Assembly: GCF_000374805.1 (NCBI RefSeq) | Contig: NZ_KB895349.1 | Location: forward strand, 45,912-109,911 | DNA from: Chitiniphilus shinanonensis DSM 23277 | GTDB taxonomy: Bacteria; Pseudomonadota; Gammaproteobacteria; Burkholderiales; Chitinibacteraceae | DNA length: 64,000 bases | Reading direction: 5' to 3' | Part shown: positions 17,982 through 28,235 of the stretch, one piece after another | How positions within the stretch are numbered: the first letter of the stretch is position 1 | Layout of the letters: the number at the start of each line of letters is the position of its first letter | Made by a program: the position numbers and the translations under genes | The notes under the pieces: model-generated | Told to the model about the DNA's origin: nothing | Database searches by the model: none | The model's input: the letters and a program-made list of their open reading frames with translations, nothing else

Positions 17982-18344
17982 ATGCGTCAAGAAGCCTTTA
18001 CTTCCGTCCTCGACGAACTCAACGGCAGCTCTGCGGATATCGAAGCCTCGGCGGTCATTTCCACGGATGGCCTGATGATGGCTTCGCTGCTGCCGGTGGG
18101 GCTCGATGAAGACCGCGTCGGCGCGATGAGTGCCGCGATGCTGTCCCTGGGCGGGCGTATTGCGAAGGAACTGTCGCGGGGGGACCTCGAGCAGGTTCTG
18201 GTCAAAGGGGAAGCGGGCTATGTGCTGATGACCAGCGCAGGCCAGGACGCCGTGTTGTCGGTCATCGCCAAGCCCCAGGCCCGGCTTGGCCTCATCCTGC
18301 TCGACGTCAAGCGGGCCGCGGAAGCGATCAAGAACGCGCTTTGA
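17982..18344 (+). CDS. Roadblock/LC7 domain protein (MglB-like)
   Basis: A 120-residue single-domain protein with the roadblock pattern: helix SVLDELNGSSADIEASAVIS, strand pair DGLMMASLLP, long helix AMSAAMLSLGGRIAKELS, strands QVLVKGEAGYVLMTSA and a final helix. AAGGAG precedes the ATG. Roadblock dimers bind small GTPases and can act as GAP or scaffold, as MglB does for MglA. The neighbouring GTPase makes that the most likely role here. Confidence 0.88.
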   Translation: MRQEAFTSVLDELNGSSADIEASAVISTDGLMMASLLPVGLDEDRVGAMSAAMLSLGGRIAKELSRGDLEQVLVKGEAGYVLMTSAGQDAVLSVIAKPQARLGLILLDVKRAAEAIKNAL

Positions 18345-18507
18345 TTTCCCAGTAGCCGGCACCGCCGACGCTTGCGACTGGCCTGGAACACCGTCACGCC
18401 CTGTCCCTGGGCACGCAGGACTGCTCACGTCTTGCGCAGGGCCGGGCAGTACCGTTGCCAGCGCGGGTATCCGTGGTCCCTGGAAACCGACAAAAGGACA
18501 AATCGAC

Positions 18508-19239
18508 ATGTCTGTTCATCAACTCAGTGTCTGCCCGCACGATACTGCGAAGAATCAGGTTGGCTGGTTCACGCTCAATACCTATTTGCAACGCAAACTG
18601 GATGTGCGCATGCACTTTGAGCCGCAGGACAACCTGCTCAAGGAGCGCGAAGCGGTACTCGCCACTCCTCATCACATCGTGTATGCCAACCCGTACAGCG
18701 CGGTGTGTTTTGCGGAGAAAGGGTATGTGCCGGTAGCCCGTCCGGTAGGAATCAATGACGAGACCGTGCTGGTTGCACAAACCGGCTTTGACTGCGCCAA
18801 GGCAGAGCGGCCCGTGAAAATCGCCAGTGCGAGCGACAAGACGATCATCCATCCGCTCGGGGTCACGCTTCTGCCCCTGGTCGGTCTGGCCGACGAAGAC
18901 GTGCAGTTCGAGTTCTGCGGTAACCACACGAATGCCGTGAAAGGCGTCGTCGCGGGCACTGCACAACTTGCCTTTGTCTTCAACGAGACGTGGAACGGGC
19001 TGAATGCCTCCACGCGCGCTGGTCTCGAAGTCCTTGCCGCAACGATGGCGGGCTCGGCGTTCCACTGTTTCATGGTGGGCCCCGAATGGGCGGACAAGGC
19101 CGGAACGGTGCAAGCCGTGTTGGTCGGGATGCAAGACGATCCGGCGGGGAAGTCCATTCTCGAGGAACTGGGTTTCCAGGGGCTTGAGGCTGTCGACGCC
19201 AGCATCCTGGAAGGCATCAAGGGGCTGATCGCCGAGTGA
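18508..19239 (+). CDS. Cytoplasmic PhnD-like (phosphonate-binding-type) protein
   Basis: A 243-residue protein of the PhnD periplasmic-binding fold: VCPHDTAKNQ, then HHIVYANPYSAVCFAEKGY, VKIASASDKTI and a VKGVVAGTAQLAFVFNETWN segment. It starts directly in the mature fold with no signal peptide or lipobox, and no ABC transporter genes lie nearby. It ends the GTPase/roadblock locus and is followed by a strong terminator. It may sense a small anion inside the cell or be an adaptor; that is inference. AAAAGGA precedes the ATG. Confidence 0.75.
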   Translation: MSVHQLSVCPHDTAKNQVGWFTLNTYLQRKLDVRMHFEPQDNLLKEREAVLATPHHIVYANPYSAVCFAEKGYVPVARPVGINDETVLVAQTGFDCAKAERPVKIASASDKTIIHPLGVTLLPLVGLADEDVQFEFCGNHTNAVKGVVAGTAQLAFVFNETWNGLNASTRAGLEVLAATMAGSAFHCFMVGPEWADKAGTVQAVLVGMQDDPAGKSILEELGFQGLEAVDASILEGIKGLIAE

Positions 19240-19270
19240 AGGCTACCCGGCAGGGCTTGAGCGGGTGAGA

Positions 19271-19304
19271 GAAGGCGGAACGTGTGTTCCGCCTTCTTTG
19301 CTTT
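19271..19304 (+). terminator. Rho-independent terminator of the GTPase locus
   Basis: Perfect 11-bp stem GAAGGCGGAAC / GTTCCGCCTTC with a 4-base loop, followed by TTTGCTTT, 31 bases after the PhnD-like stop. It separates this locus from groESL. Confidence 0.9.
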
Positions 19305-19369
19305 GGAGGCAAAACGACAACGATCTTCGTGGCCCCAATGACGTTCGGCGATTTTTGCGGCCATCCACC

Positions 19370-19399
19370 CTTGAAAAGCCCTACTCGCGTCCATATCAT
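19370..19399 (+). promoter_or_regulatory. groESL promoter, readable as sigma-32 and as sigma-70
   Basis: CTTGAAA (19370-19376) followed after 13 bases by TCCATAT fits the sigma-32 consensus closely. The same DNA reads TTGAAA, 17 bases, TATCAT (19394-19399), a good sigma-70 promoter. Either start point falls inside CIRCE. Confidence 0.65.
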
Positions 19400-19425
19400 T
19401 AGCACTCGTTAGCGGTGAGTGCTAA
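19399..19425. promoter_or_regulatory. CIRCE element (HrcA operator)
   Basis: Exact consensus TTAGCACTC-N9-GAGTGCTAA between the promoter and groES. HrcA binding here would block transcription at normal temperature. hrcA is not in this window. Confidence 0.97.
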
Positions 19426-19499
19426 CTGTCAAATTGTTGCAATCGCAGCACTTGGTGTTGCACCTATTTCGCGTCATTTATCTCGCAGGAGTTTGAAAG

Positions 19500-19790
19500 A
19501 TGGCAATTCGTCCCTTGCACGACCGCGTCGTGATCAAGCGTGTTGAAGCTGAAGAAAAGACCGCCTCGGGCATCGTGCTGCCGGGCGCGGCCGCCGAAAA
19601 GCCGGATCTGGGCGAAGTGGTCGCCATCGGCACCGGCAAGCTGCTGGACAACGGCTCGGTCCGTCCGCTCGCGGTCAAGGTCGGCGACAAGGTCATCCTG
19701 GGCAAGTACAGCGGCCAGTCGGTGAAGGTGAACGGCGAAGAGCTGCTGGTCGTGCGCGAAGAAGACATCTTCGGCGTGCTCGAAGGCTGA
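19500..19790 (+). CDS. groES: Co-chaperonin GroES
   Basis: The 96-residue GroES subunit forms the heptameric lid of the GroEL folding chamber. The N-terminus [20 protein letters not shown], the mobile loop [17 protein letters not shown] and the C-terminal [11 protein letters not shown] are all canonical, and the length is exact. CAGGAG precedes the ATG. It is first in the groESL operon, 94 bases before groEL, under the CIRCE-containing promoter. Confidence 0.98.
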   Translation: MAIRPLHDRVVIKRVEAEEKTASGIVLPGAAAEKPDLGEVVAIGTGKLLDNGSVRPLAVKVGDKVILGKYSGQSVKVNGEELLVVREEDIFGVLEG

Positions 19791-19869
19791 TCCGCCGGCC
19801 CGGCCCGTGGGCCGCGCCACCCGCCGTCGCCCGTGCGCGACGGCCTGAAGCAAACCCCAGAATTCATAG

Positions 19870-21525
<1,656 letters not shown>

Positions 21526-21557
21526 TCCAGCGCTTCCCAGCGATCCCGGCAGTAACG

Positions 21558-21590
21558 AAAACGCCACCTTCGGGTGGCGTTTTTGTTTTG
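21558..21590 (+). terminator. Rho-independent terminator of groESL
   Basis: 11-bp stem AAAACGCCACC / GGTGGCGTTTT closed by a stable TTCG tetraloop and followed by TTTTGTTTT, 33 bases after the groEL stop. Confidence 0.95.
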
Positions 21591-21750
21591 CCTCCCCCGC
21601 CAGCTGTACTCCCGTTGCCACCAATCGCAGACACGAAGTTTACAAGCGGCAGTCAAGTAGGTACTTTCCTTTGCTGAAAAAATAAGAAAGCAAATGCTTG
21701 GTATTCAGTGGGATAACTTATTTGTTCAAGTCAATATGGGAAGGGTATCA

Positions 21751-23019
21751 ATGAGAAATCTTAGAAAGCTGATCCTGGCGGGCTGTATCGGCCTATTGTT
21801 GGCCGGCTGCGGTGGCGGGGGCGATGGCGGCGGTGGCAACGAGGCGCTGACCAACGCCATCAATGCCAACGGCAATGCCTTGGTCAGCATCGACTACAGC
21901 GCCGCCGACATGTCGGACCTGACAGCCTTCGGCAATGCGGTGGGCGACGCCCGCATCGTATTCCTCAATGAATCGGTGCACGGCGAGGGCGCGACGCTGA
22001 CCTTGATGGCACGCCTGGTCAAATACCTGCACGAGCAGAAGCAGTTCGACGTGCTGCTGTTCGAAAGCGGGATCTACGACGTGGCGCGGATGAAGGAAAA
22101 GCACGACATCGACGGCATGTCGTACACCGACTCGTCCGCCGGGCGCATCTTCTACCTGACTTCGCGCACCGCCGAAGGGCGCAAGGTATTCGAGTACCTG
22201 GACCAGACCCAGGCCACGGCCAGCCCGCTGGCGCTGGCGGGCATCGACATCATGATGGCGGGCGTGGAATCCACCGGCCAGGCGCTGTCGCGGCTGCAAC
22301 TGCTGCTGACGCTGCGCAACTCGCCCACGCTGCAATCGCCCGACTGGTCCACCTTCATGACCGTGGCGGACAAGGTGGTGAACCTGCCGGAAGGGTCGAA
22401 GAAGCCGGATGGCTACGACGCCTACCAGCGCGTGGTCACCGCGCTCAGGGGCGAGCTGTGCGTCGATGCCGGTGGCGTGCCGGCGCAGTATGACTTCACC
22501 GATCTGGGCCTGTGGTGCCGCGTGGTGGAAAGCCTGGGCGCCGGTGGCGGCTACCTGTGGAACAAGACCCCCGCCAACGACTGGGATCAGCGCGACATCG
22601 CCGCGGCGGGCAACGCGGCCTGGCTGCTGGAAGGTCCGTTCAAGGGCAGGAAGGCCATTGTCTGGACCCACAGCTTCCACGGCCTGGCGACCTCGCTCAC
22701 GCCCGCCCACAACACGGCACGCGAGTTGCAGGCGCGCTATCCGGGGCAGATCCACACCGTGCAGATCTCGGTGGGCGGCATGGGCGGCGATCCGGAGCGT
22801 TCCGCGCTGGAGTACCACCTGGGCCGGGCCGGCGCACCGCGCTATCTGGCCTATCCGGCCGATGCCGATGCCCGCAATGCATTGGCCGGCGTCAGCATCA
22901 AGGAATATGGCCTGATGGATACCCACCCGAACAACTTCGGCACGGCGTATCAGAGCCTGTTCTATGTCTCGCCGGGGTGGGGATTGACGCCCGACTTCAA
23001 TCTGTACCCGGTGAACTGA
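21751..23019 (+). CDS. Lipoprotein of the erythromycin esterase family
   Basis: The 422-residue precursor has a type II signal (MRNLRKLILAGCIGLLLAGC; lipobox LAGC) followed by a Gly-rich linker, so a lipid-anchored envelope protein is expected. The mature part matches the EreA/EreB fold: NESVHGEG (first catalytic-type His), VLLFESGIYD (Glu) and VWTHSFHGLA (second His pair). The family hydrolyses macrolide lactones in resistance enzymes, but many members have unknown substrates, and a lipoprotein form is unusual. Start 21751 was chosen over 21694 because it begins the signal peptide and has GGGAAGGG upstream. The gene is monocistronic with its own terminator. Confidence 0.8.
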   Translation: MRNLRKLILAGCIGLLLAGCGGGGDGGGGNEALTNAINANGNALVSIDYSAADMSDLTAFGNAVGDARIVFLNESVHGEGATLTLMARLVKYLHEQKQFDVLLFESGIYDVARMKEKHDIDGMSYTDSSAGRIFYLTSRTAEGRKVFEYLDQTQATASPLALAGIDIMMAGVESTGQALSRLQLLLTLRNSPTLQSPDWSTFMTVADKVVNLPEGSKKPDGYDAYQRVVTALRGELCVDAGGVPAQYDFTDLGLWCRVVESLGAGGGYLWNKTPANDWDQRDIAAAGNAAWLLEGPFKGRKAIVWTHSFHGLATSLTPAHNTARELQARYPGQIHTVQISVGGMGGDPERSALEYHLGRAGAPRYLAYPADADARNALAGVSIKEYGLMDTHPNNFGTAYQSLFYVSPGWGLTPDFNLYPVN

Positions 23020-23044
23020 GCCGGCACCATCGACTCGTGGCCAG

Positions 23045-23072
23045 ACGGCGGATCGACGATCCGCCGTTTTTT
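23045..23072 (+). terminator. Rho-independent terminator of the esterase-like gene
   Basis: 10-bp stem ACGGCGGATC / GATCCGCCGT, 3-base loop, then six T. It lies between convergent genes and just before the thioesterase stop on the other strand. Confidence 0.9.
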
Positions 23073-23078
23073 ATCGGC

Positions 23079-23531
23079 TCACTCCTGGAGCCGCGCGGCG
23101 CGGCGGGCTTCGGCCTGGCTCCAGCGCTTGTGCATGGTGGCATCCTCGCGGGCCAGCGGCGGCACCACCGCCGGCTGGCCGTCCTCGCCCATCGCCACCA
23201 TGGTGAAGTAGCAGCTGTTGGTATGGCGCACCTCGCGGGTGCGGATGTTCTCGGCCTGCACCCGGATGCCGACCTCCATCGAGGTGCGGCCGGTGTAGTT
23301 GACGCTGGCGAGGAAGGTGACCATTTCGCCGATATGGATCGGCTGCTTGAACAGCACCTGATCCACCGACAGCGTAACCACGTAGGTGCCGGCATAGCGG
23401 CTGGCGCAGGCATAGGCCACCTGGTCCAGCAGCTTGAGCAACTGGCCGCCGTGCACGTTGCCGGAGAAATTGGCCATCTCCGGCATCATCAGCACGGTCA
23501 TGGTCAGTTGATGGCGGGCGGGTTCCTGCAT
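23079..23531 (-). CDS. Acyl-CoA thioesterase, hotdog fold
   Basis: A 150-residue cytosolic hotdog protein of the YciA/acyl-CoA thioesterase family. The core is MPEMANFSGNVHGGQLLKLL (residues about 16-35), where the N-x-x-G-x-x-HGG motif carries the catalytic region, followed by VDQVLFKQPIHIGEMV and NSCYFTMVAM. It releases free acids from acyl-CoA, with specificity unknown. The start at 23531 has GGAG upstream. It lies downstream of lipA, but a − strand terminator at 23570-23603 separates the two. Confidence 0.9.
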   Translation of the reverse strand: MQEPARHQLTMTVLMMPEMANFSGNVHGGQLLKLLDQVAYACASRYAGTYVVTLSVDQVLFKQPIHIGEMVTFLASVNYTGRTSMEVGIRVQAENIRTREVRHTNSCYFTMVAMGEDGQPAVVPPLAREDATMHKRWSQAEARRAARLQE

Positions 23532-23569
23532 GGGTGTCTCCGGGGATGTTCCTGGCAGCATAACCCACC

Positions 23570-23603
23570 GCGCAAACGAAACAGCCGGCGCGAGGCCGGC
23601 TGT
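23570..23603 (-). terminator. Terminator after lipA
   Basis: 9-bp stem ACAGCCGGC / GCCGGCTGT with a 5-base loop. Read on the − strand it is followed by TTCGTTT. It ends the dat-ybeD-lipB-lipA unit. Confidence 0.8.
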
Positions 23604-23624
23604 CTGATGGGGGAGGCCCGGACC

Positions 23625-24602
23625 TCAGCCGGTCACGCCCGCCCCATGCGCCTGCTGGTCCGCGTGGTACGACGAGCGCACCATCGCGCCGACGGCGGCG
23701 TGCTTGAAGCCCAGCTCGTAGGCTTTGTCCTCGAACGCCTTGAACTGGTCCGGGTGCACGTAGCGCAGTACCGGCAGGTGACCGTTGGACGGCTGGAGGT
23801 ACTGGCCGATGGTGATCATGTCGATGTCGTGGGCGCGCATGTCGTGCATCACCTCGATCACTTCGTCGTCGGTCTCGCCCAGGCCGACCATGATGCCGGA
23901 CTTGGTTGGCACCTGCGGGTAGCGCGCCTTGAACTCCTTGAGCAGCTTGAGCGAATGCAGGTAATCCGAGCCGGGGCGGGCCTGCTTGTACAGGCGTGCG
24001 GCGGTTTCCAGGTTGTGGTTCATCACGTCCGGCAGGCCGTCGGCGAAGAGGTCGAGCGCCACGTCCAGGCGGCCGCGGAAGTCCGGCACCAGCACTTCGA
24101 TCTGGGTTTCGGGGCTGAGCGCGCGGGTGTGCTGGATGCACTCGACGAAGTGGCCGGCGCCGCCGTCGCGCAGGTCGTCGCGGTCCACCGAGGTGATCAC
24201 CACGTACTTGAGCCGCAGCGCGGCGATGGTCTCGCCCAGGTGGCGCGGCTCGTTGGCGTCCAGCGGGTTGGGGCGGCCGTGGCCGACGTCGCAGAACGGG
24301 CAACGGCGGGTGCAGATGTCGCCCATGATCATGAAGGTGGCGGTGCCCTTGCCGAAGCACTCGCCGATGTTGGGACAGGACGCTTCCTCGCACACGGTGT
24401 GCAGCTTCTGGCTGCGCAGGATGTCCTTGATCTCGTAGAAGCGGCTGTTGAAGCTGGGCGCCTGGACGCGGATCCACGACGGCTTCTTCAGCTTTTCTTC
24501 CAGCGGCACGATCTTGATCGGAATGCGGGCGGTCTTGGCTTCGCCCTTGAGCTTGACGCCCTGTTGCGCGGAGCCGGGGGCGGTCTTGACGGGTTCGGTC
24601 AT
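23625..24602 (-). CDS. lipA: Lipoyl synthase
   Basis: A 325-residue radical-SAM enzyme that inserts two sulfurs into protein-bound octanoyl groups to make lipoyl cofactor for 2-oxo acid dehydrogenases and GcvH. The auxiliary-cluster motif [12 protein letters not shown] and the radical-SAM motif CTRRCPFC are both intact; [13 protein letters not shown] and [10 protein letters not shown] are typical. The start MTEPVKT at 24602 gives normal length; an in-frame extension to 24683 overlaps lipB. It is the last gene of the operon, 25 bases after lipB. Confidence 0.98.
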   Translation of the reverse strand: MTEPVKTAPGSAQQGVKLKGEAKTARIPIKIVPLEEKLKKPSWIRVQAPSFNSRFYEIKDILRSQKLHTVCEEASCPNIGECFGKGTATFMIMGDICTRRCPFCDVGHGRPNPLDANEPRHLGETIAALRLKYVVITSVDRDDLRDGGAGHFVECIQHTRALSPETQIEVLVPDFRGRLDVALDLFADGLPDVMNHNLETAARLYKQARPGSDYLHSLKLLKEFKARYPQVPTKSGIMVGLGETDDEVIEVMHDMRAHDIDMITIGQYLQPSNGHLPVLRYVHPDQFKAFEDKAYELGFKHAAVGAMVRSSYHADQQAHGAGVTG

Positions 24603-24627
24603 GTGCGGTGCGCCATACCCACGTCGG

Positions 24628-25326
24628 TTACGCGGGTAATTGGTTGATTTGTTGCAGGATTTTGGCCGCCATTCTAGCGGCAATCGTGGCGGGTGTCTCG
24701 ACCACGCCGAAATCGCGCAGTTGCGCGACGCGCAGGCCCTGGTAGCCGCATGGATTGATCATCGAATAGGGCGCCAGATCCATGTCCACGTTGAAGCACA
24801 GCCCGTGGAAACAACAGCCGTTGCGGATGCGCAGGCCCAGCGCGGCGATCTTGGCTTCCTCGCCGTCGGCATCGCGCACATAGACGCCGGGCGCATCCAC
24901 CTTGCCGTAGGCGGCGATGTCGTAATCGTCCAGCAGCGCGATCACGCTGTTTTCCAGCCGCCGTACCAGCTCGCGCACGCCGAAGCCCAGCCGCCGCAGG
25001 TCCAGCAGCGTATACGCCATCAACTGGCCGGGGCCGTGATAGGTGACCTGGCCGCCGCGGTCGATCCTGACGATGGGGATGTCGCCGCGTTGCAGGATGT
25101 GCTCCGGCTTGCCGGCCTGACCCAGCGTGAACACGGGCGGATGCTCCAGCAGCCAGATTTCGTCCGGCGTCGAAGCGTCGCGGGCATCGGTGAACGCCTG
25201 CATGGCGTGCCAGGTGGGCTCGTAGGGGCGCAGGCCCAGTTCGCGCACCAACGCGGTGCCGACGGCGGTCGCGTGTTCGCCGACCGTTGCCTCGGCAGGC
25301 CAGGACGACGGGGTTTCGCGCTTCAC
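24628..25326 (-). CDS. lipB: Octanoyl-[ACP]:protein N-octanoyltransferase
   Basis: LipB moves octanoyl from acyl-carrier protein to lipoyl domains, the step before LipA. Visible motifs are [33 protein letters not shown] and [13 protein letters not shown], the last with the catalytic lysine position occupied by [10 protein letters not shown] context as in the family. The GTG at 25326 has GAAGG upstream and gives 232 residues. Homologues usually begin at the [17 protein letters not shown] segment, so a GTG at 25248 (206 residues) is possible. It lies between ybeD and lipA. Confidence 0.95.
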   Translation of the reverse strand: MKRETPSSWPAEATVGEHATAVGTALVRELGLRPYEPTWHAMQAFTDARDASTPDEIWLLEHPPVFTLGQAGKPEHILQRGDIPIVRIDRGGQVTYHGPGQLMAYTLLDLRRLGFGVRELVRRLENSVIALLDDYDIAAYGKVDAPGVYVRDADGEEAKIAALGLRIRNGCCFHGLCFNVDMDLAPYSMINPCGYQGLRVAQLRDFGVVETPATIAARMAAKILQQINQLPA

Positions 25327-25462
25327 CGGGCAGCCTTCACAGCGCGGAAAGGCTGCTTGTCTTGCCGGGCACAGAGCATCCCGGACTGGCGAAAAGGACG
25401 GGTTTCGAACCCCTGTTCATGCTGGTTCGGCTTGCTCCCGATCTGCCGTTGCATGCAGGCGC

Positions 25463-25765
25463 TCACAGCACCATCCGCACCAGCGGATGGCCGCGCAGCG
25501 CGGCGTCCAGCGCGTGGACCTGATCGACCGACTCGAAGGTGACGCTCAGCGTGGCGGCGAAATAGTTGCCGGCGCTGGAGGTGCGGATGGTGACCAGTCC
25601 GGCGTGAAAGCCCGGCACGTGCAGCGCGGTCACGTCGACCAGCGCGGCGTGGAATTCGGATTGGTCGGTGTTCTTGTGGCTGACCGCCTTCACCGGGATC
25701 AATGCCGGAAAGGTGACCAGGTCTTCCAGCTTCTGGCTGGGAACGTCGGTGAATTGGGTGCTCAT
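25463..25765 (-). CDS. ybeD: DUF493/YbeD family protein
   Basis: A 100-residue protein of the YbeD (DUF493) family, an ACT-like small fold often placed just before lipB. It contains LVTFPALIPVKAVSHKN near residue 17 and ends with VDQVHALDAALRGHPLVRMVL. Function is unproven; a regulatory role near lipoate synthesis is assumed from gene order. Its ATG overlaps the end of dat by four bases. 136 bases without a gene follow before lipB. Confidence 0.9.
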   Translation of the reverse strand: MSTQFTDVPSQKLEDLVTFPALIPVKAVSHKNTDQSEFHAALVDVTALHVPGFHAGLVTIRTSSAGNYFAATLSVTFESVDQVHALDAALRGHPLVRMVL

Positions 25766-26643
25766 GGCGTGTCCTCGCCGGGGCGCATCTCCCCGGCCTT
25801 GAATTGCTGGTAATGGCCGTACATCCGTCGATAGATGGGGCCGGGAACGCCGTTTCCAACCGGCCGGCCGTCCAGCGACACGATGGCCAGGATCTCCTTG
25901 GACGACGAGGTCAGCCACAGCTCGTCGGCCGCGCGCACCTCGGCTTCGCTCACCGGGCGGATCTGCAACGGCACGCCGTGGTGCCGCGCCAGCTCCAGCA
26001 CCACGTCGTAGGTGATGCCGGTCAGCATGCGGGTGGACGGCGCCGGGGTCAGCAGCAGGCCGTCTTTCACGGTGAAGATGTTGCTGGCCGAGCCCTCCGT
26101 GAGCAGGCCGTCGCGGAACATCACGGTCTCGACCGCACCCGCGTCCACCGACGCCGCGCGTGCCAGCACATTGCCCAACAGCGAGGTGGTCTTGATGTCG
26201 CAGCGCTGCCAGCGCGGGTCCTGCATGCTGACCGCCGCGACGCCTTGCTCCACCAGCGCGGCGGCGGGCGGGTTCAGCGGATCGGCGAACAGCAACACCG
26301 TCGGCGTGCTGTCGGCCGGGATGGCGTGGTTGCGCGGGTAGGCCGCGCCGCGCGTCACTTGCAGGTAGATCGACTGGTCGGCGAACGGCTGGCGCGCAAT
26401 CAGCGTCCTGACCAGGGTGTCCCACGTGGCCTCGTCATGCGGGTTGTCAATGCGCACCGCCGCCAGGCTGGCCGCCAGCCGCGCCAGGTGCTCGTCCAGG
26501 CGGAACGGCCGCCGGTCGTACACCGGGATCATCTCGTAGACCCCGTCCCCGAACAAAAATCCGCGATCCAGCACCGGCACCGACAGCTCGGCCAGCGGCG
26601 CGAAGCGGCCATTCAGATAGGCGATCAGCTCGGGGACATGCAT
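25762..26643 (-). CDS. dat: D-amino acid aminotransferase, PLP fold type IV
   Basis: A 293-residue class IV aminotransferase. It has VPVLDRGFLFGDGVYEMIPV (residues about 22-41), the PLP-lysine region DIKTTSLLGNVLA (lysine near residue 148), EGSASNIFTV and LTGITYDVVLELA. It interconverts D-alanine and D-glutamate-type amino acids for peptidoglycan; aminodeoxychorismate lyase and branched-chain enzymes share the fold. Its place next to dacA and before ybeD-lipB-lipA favours Dat. A CACAGAG palindrome occupies the gap to dacA. Confidence 0.88.
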   Translation of the reverse strand: MHVPELIAYLNGRFAPLAELSVPVLDRGFLFGDGVYEMIPVYDRRPFRLDEHLARLAASLAAVRIDNPHDEATWDTLVRTLIARQPFADQSIYLQVTRGAAYPRNHAIPADSTPTVLLFADPLNPPAAALVEQGVAAVSMQDPRWQRCDIKTTSLLGNVLARAASVDAGAVETVMFRDGLLTEGSASNIFTVKDGLLLTPAPSTRMLTGITYDVVLELARHHGVPLQIRPVSEAEVRAADELWLTSSSKEILAIVSLDGRPVGNGVPGPIYRRMYGHYQQFKAGEMRPGEDTP

Positions 26644-26654
26644 GGGGGCGACTC

Positions 26655-26946
26655 CGGGTGGGAGAAGAGGGAAGGGGGAAGAGGGACGGTGTAAACCACT
26701 TCAAACCTGGTAACCCCACATCTTGAAACACAGAGAACACGGAGAACACAGAGCGCCACGGAGAAAACCAAGGTCAAGCAAGGCGGCTGATGAAGTGCTC
26801 TTGCAAACACGTCGCTCTTCTCGTTGAAAAGCAGCCCCTCCCGCTCAAGCCTTTCTCTGTGTAACTCCGTGCTCTCTGTGTTCTCTGTGTTTCAAGATGT
26901 GGGGTTGGCCGTGGTTTTACACCCTTCTCTCTTCCCCCCTTCCCGG
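26655..26946. repeat. Long palindromic repeat, CACAGAG family, copy 2
   Basis: It fills most of the 323-base gap between dacA and dat. G/A-rich outer arms (26660-26690 against the mirrored pyrimidine arm at about 26915-26945) flank inner arms CTTGAAACACAGAGAACACG (from 26722) and TCTCTGTGTTTCAAGATGTG (from 26882). The central loop of about 85 bases differs from other copies. It starts about 20 bases after the dacA stop on the − strand. Confidence 0.9.
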
Positions 26947-26966
26947 TGCGGCGCAAGGCGCCACGC

Positions 26967-28103
26967 TTAGCCGAAGAGCTTTTTGAACCATAGCCGGATG
27001 CTGTCCCAGGCGCGGCCGAAGATCCCCGCCTGGTCCACCTGTTCCAGCGCTACCACCGGGTATTCGCCCAGTGCCTTGCCGTCCACGCTCACCTTGAGGC
27101 TGCCCACCTTCTGGCCGACGGTCAGCGGCGCCAGCAACGGCTGGTTGCTGGTGAAGTCCAGCTTCAGCTTCTTGCTGTCGCCGCGCGGCAACGTGATGTA
27201 GCGGTTGTCGAGGAAACCCACCTTCACCTCGTCCGCCGCGCCCTTCCACACCGGCACGGTGGCGATGGGCTTCTTGGCCTCGTACAGGCGCGGGGTTTCG
27301 AAGAACTGCACGCCCCAATTCAGCAGCTTGGCCGATTCGGTGGCGCGCACCTGCTCGCCGGTGGTGCCGACCACCACCGAGATCAGGCGGCGGTCGTCGC
27401 GGTGGGTGGATGCCACCAGGTTGTAGCCGGCCGAGTTGGTGTGGCCGGTCTTCAGGCCGTCGACGAAGGGGTCGCGGTACAGCAGCAGATTGCGGTTCGG
27501 TTGCTTGATGTTGTTGTACTTGAACTCCTTCATCGAGTAGATCGGATAGAACTCGGGGAAGTCGTGGATGATCGCGCTGGCCAGCTTGGCGAGGTCGGCG
27601 GTCGTCATGTACAGGTTGGGGTCGGGCAGGCCGGTGGAGTTGGTGAAGTGGCTGCCGCTCAAGCCCAGGCGCGCCGCTTCGCGGTTCATCATCTGCGCGA
27701 ACACCGTCTCGTTGCCGGCGATGGCTTCGGCCAGGGTCACGCAGGCGTCGTTGCCGCTCTGCACGATCATGCCCTTGATCAGGTCGTCGACGCGTGCCGG
27801 CACCTTGGGGTCGAGGAACATGCGCGAGCCTTCGGTCTTCCAGCCTTGTTGCGACACGGTCAGCTGCTGATCCAGCTTCAGCTTGCCTTCCTTGACCGCC
27901 TTGAAGGTCAGGTAGGCGGTCATCAGCTTGGTCAGCGACGCCGGCTCGACGCGCTCATTGGCGCCGTGCGCGGCCAGGGTGGCGCCGCTCTGGTAGTCGA
28001 GCAGGATGAAGGAGCGGGCGGCGATCTCGGGGGGCTGCGGCGCGAATGCCTGGGCGAACAGCGGCGCGGCGAGCAGGGCAAAGGCAAGGGTCTTGAACTT
28101 CAT
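26967..28103 (-). CDS. dacA: D-alanyl-D-alanine carboxypeptidase (PBP5/6 type)
   Basis: A 378-residue periplasmic penicillin-binding protein with a signal peptide (MKFKTLAFALLAAPLFAQAF). The three active-site motifs are all present: SLTK near residue 57, SGN near 116 and KTGHTN near 220. The C-terminal PBP5 domain and a final amphipathic helix (WDSIRLWFKKLFG) suggest inner-membrane attachment. It trims the terminal D-Ala of peptidoglycan stem peptides. It lies upstream of dat, with which it shares D-Ala metabolism. Confidence 0.96.
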   Translation of the reverse strand: MKFKTLAFALLAAPLFAQAFAPQPPEIAARSFILLDYQSGATLAAHGANERVEPASLTKLMTAYLTFKAVKEGKLKLDQQLTVSQQGWKTEGSRMFLDPKVPARVDDLIKGMIVQSGNDACVTLAEAIAGNETVFAQMMNREAARLGLSGSHFTNSTGLPDPNLYMTTADLAKLASAIIHDFPEFYPIYSMKEFKYNNIKQPNRNLLLYRDPFVDGLKTGHTNSAGYNLVASTHRDDRRLISVVVGTTGEQVRATESAKLLNWGVQFFETPRLYEAKKPIATVPVWKGAADEVKVGFLDNRYITLPRGDSKKLKLDFTSNQPLLAPLTVGQKVGSLKVSVDGKALGEYPVVALEQVDQAGIFGRAWDSIRLWFKKLFG

Positions 28104-28235
28104 GGGATTCTTCAGGGGAGCGGGGCGGGGGAAAGGGCGATTATATGAGCAGCAATCGACCTATCCCAACCCGCAACAGTTCCGGGCACCGCTTCGAGCG
28201 GCGTGCACGTGAAGCCTGCCACGCGGGCGCGCTGC

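Noticed and set aside
25400..25412. GGGTTTCGAACCC resembling a tRNA T-arm
   Set aside because: No acceptor, D or anticodon stems can be drawn around it on either strand.
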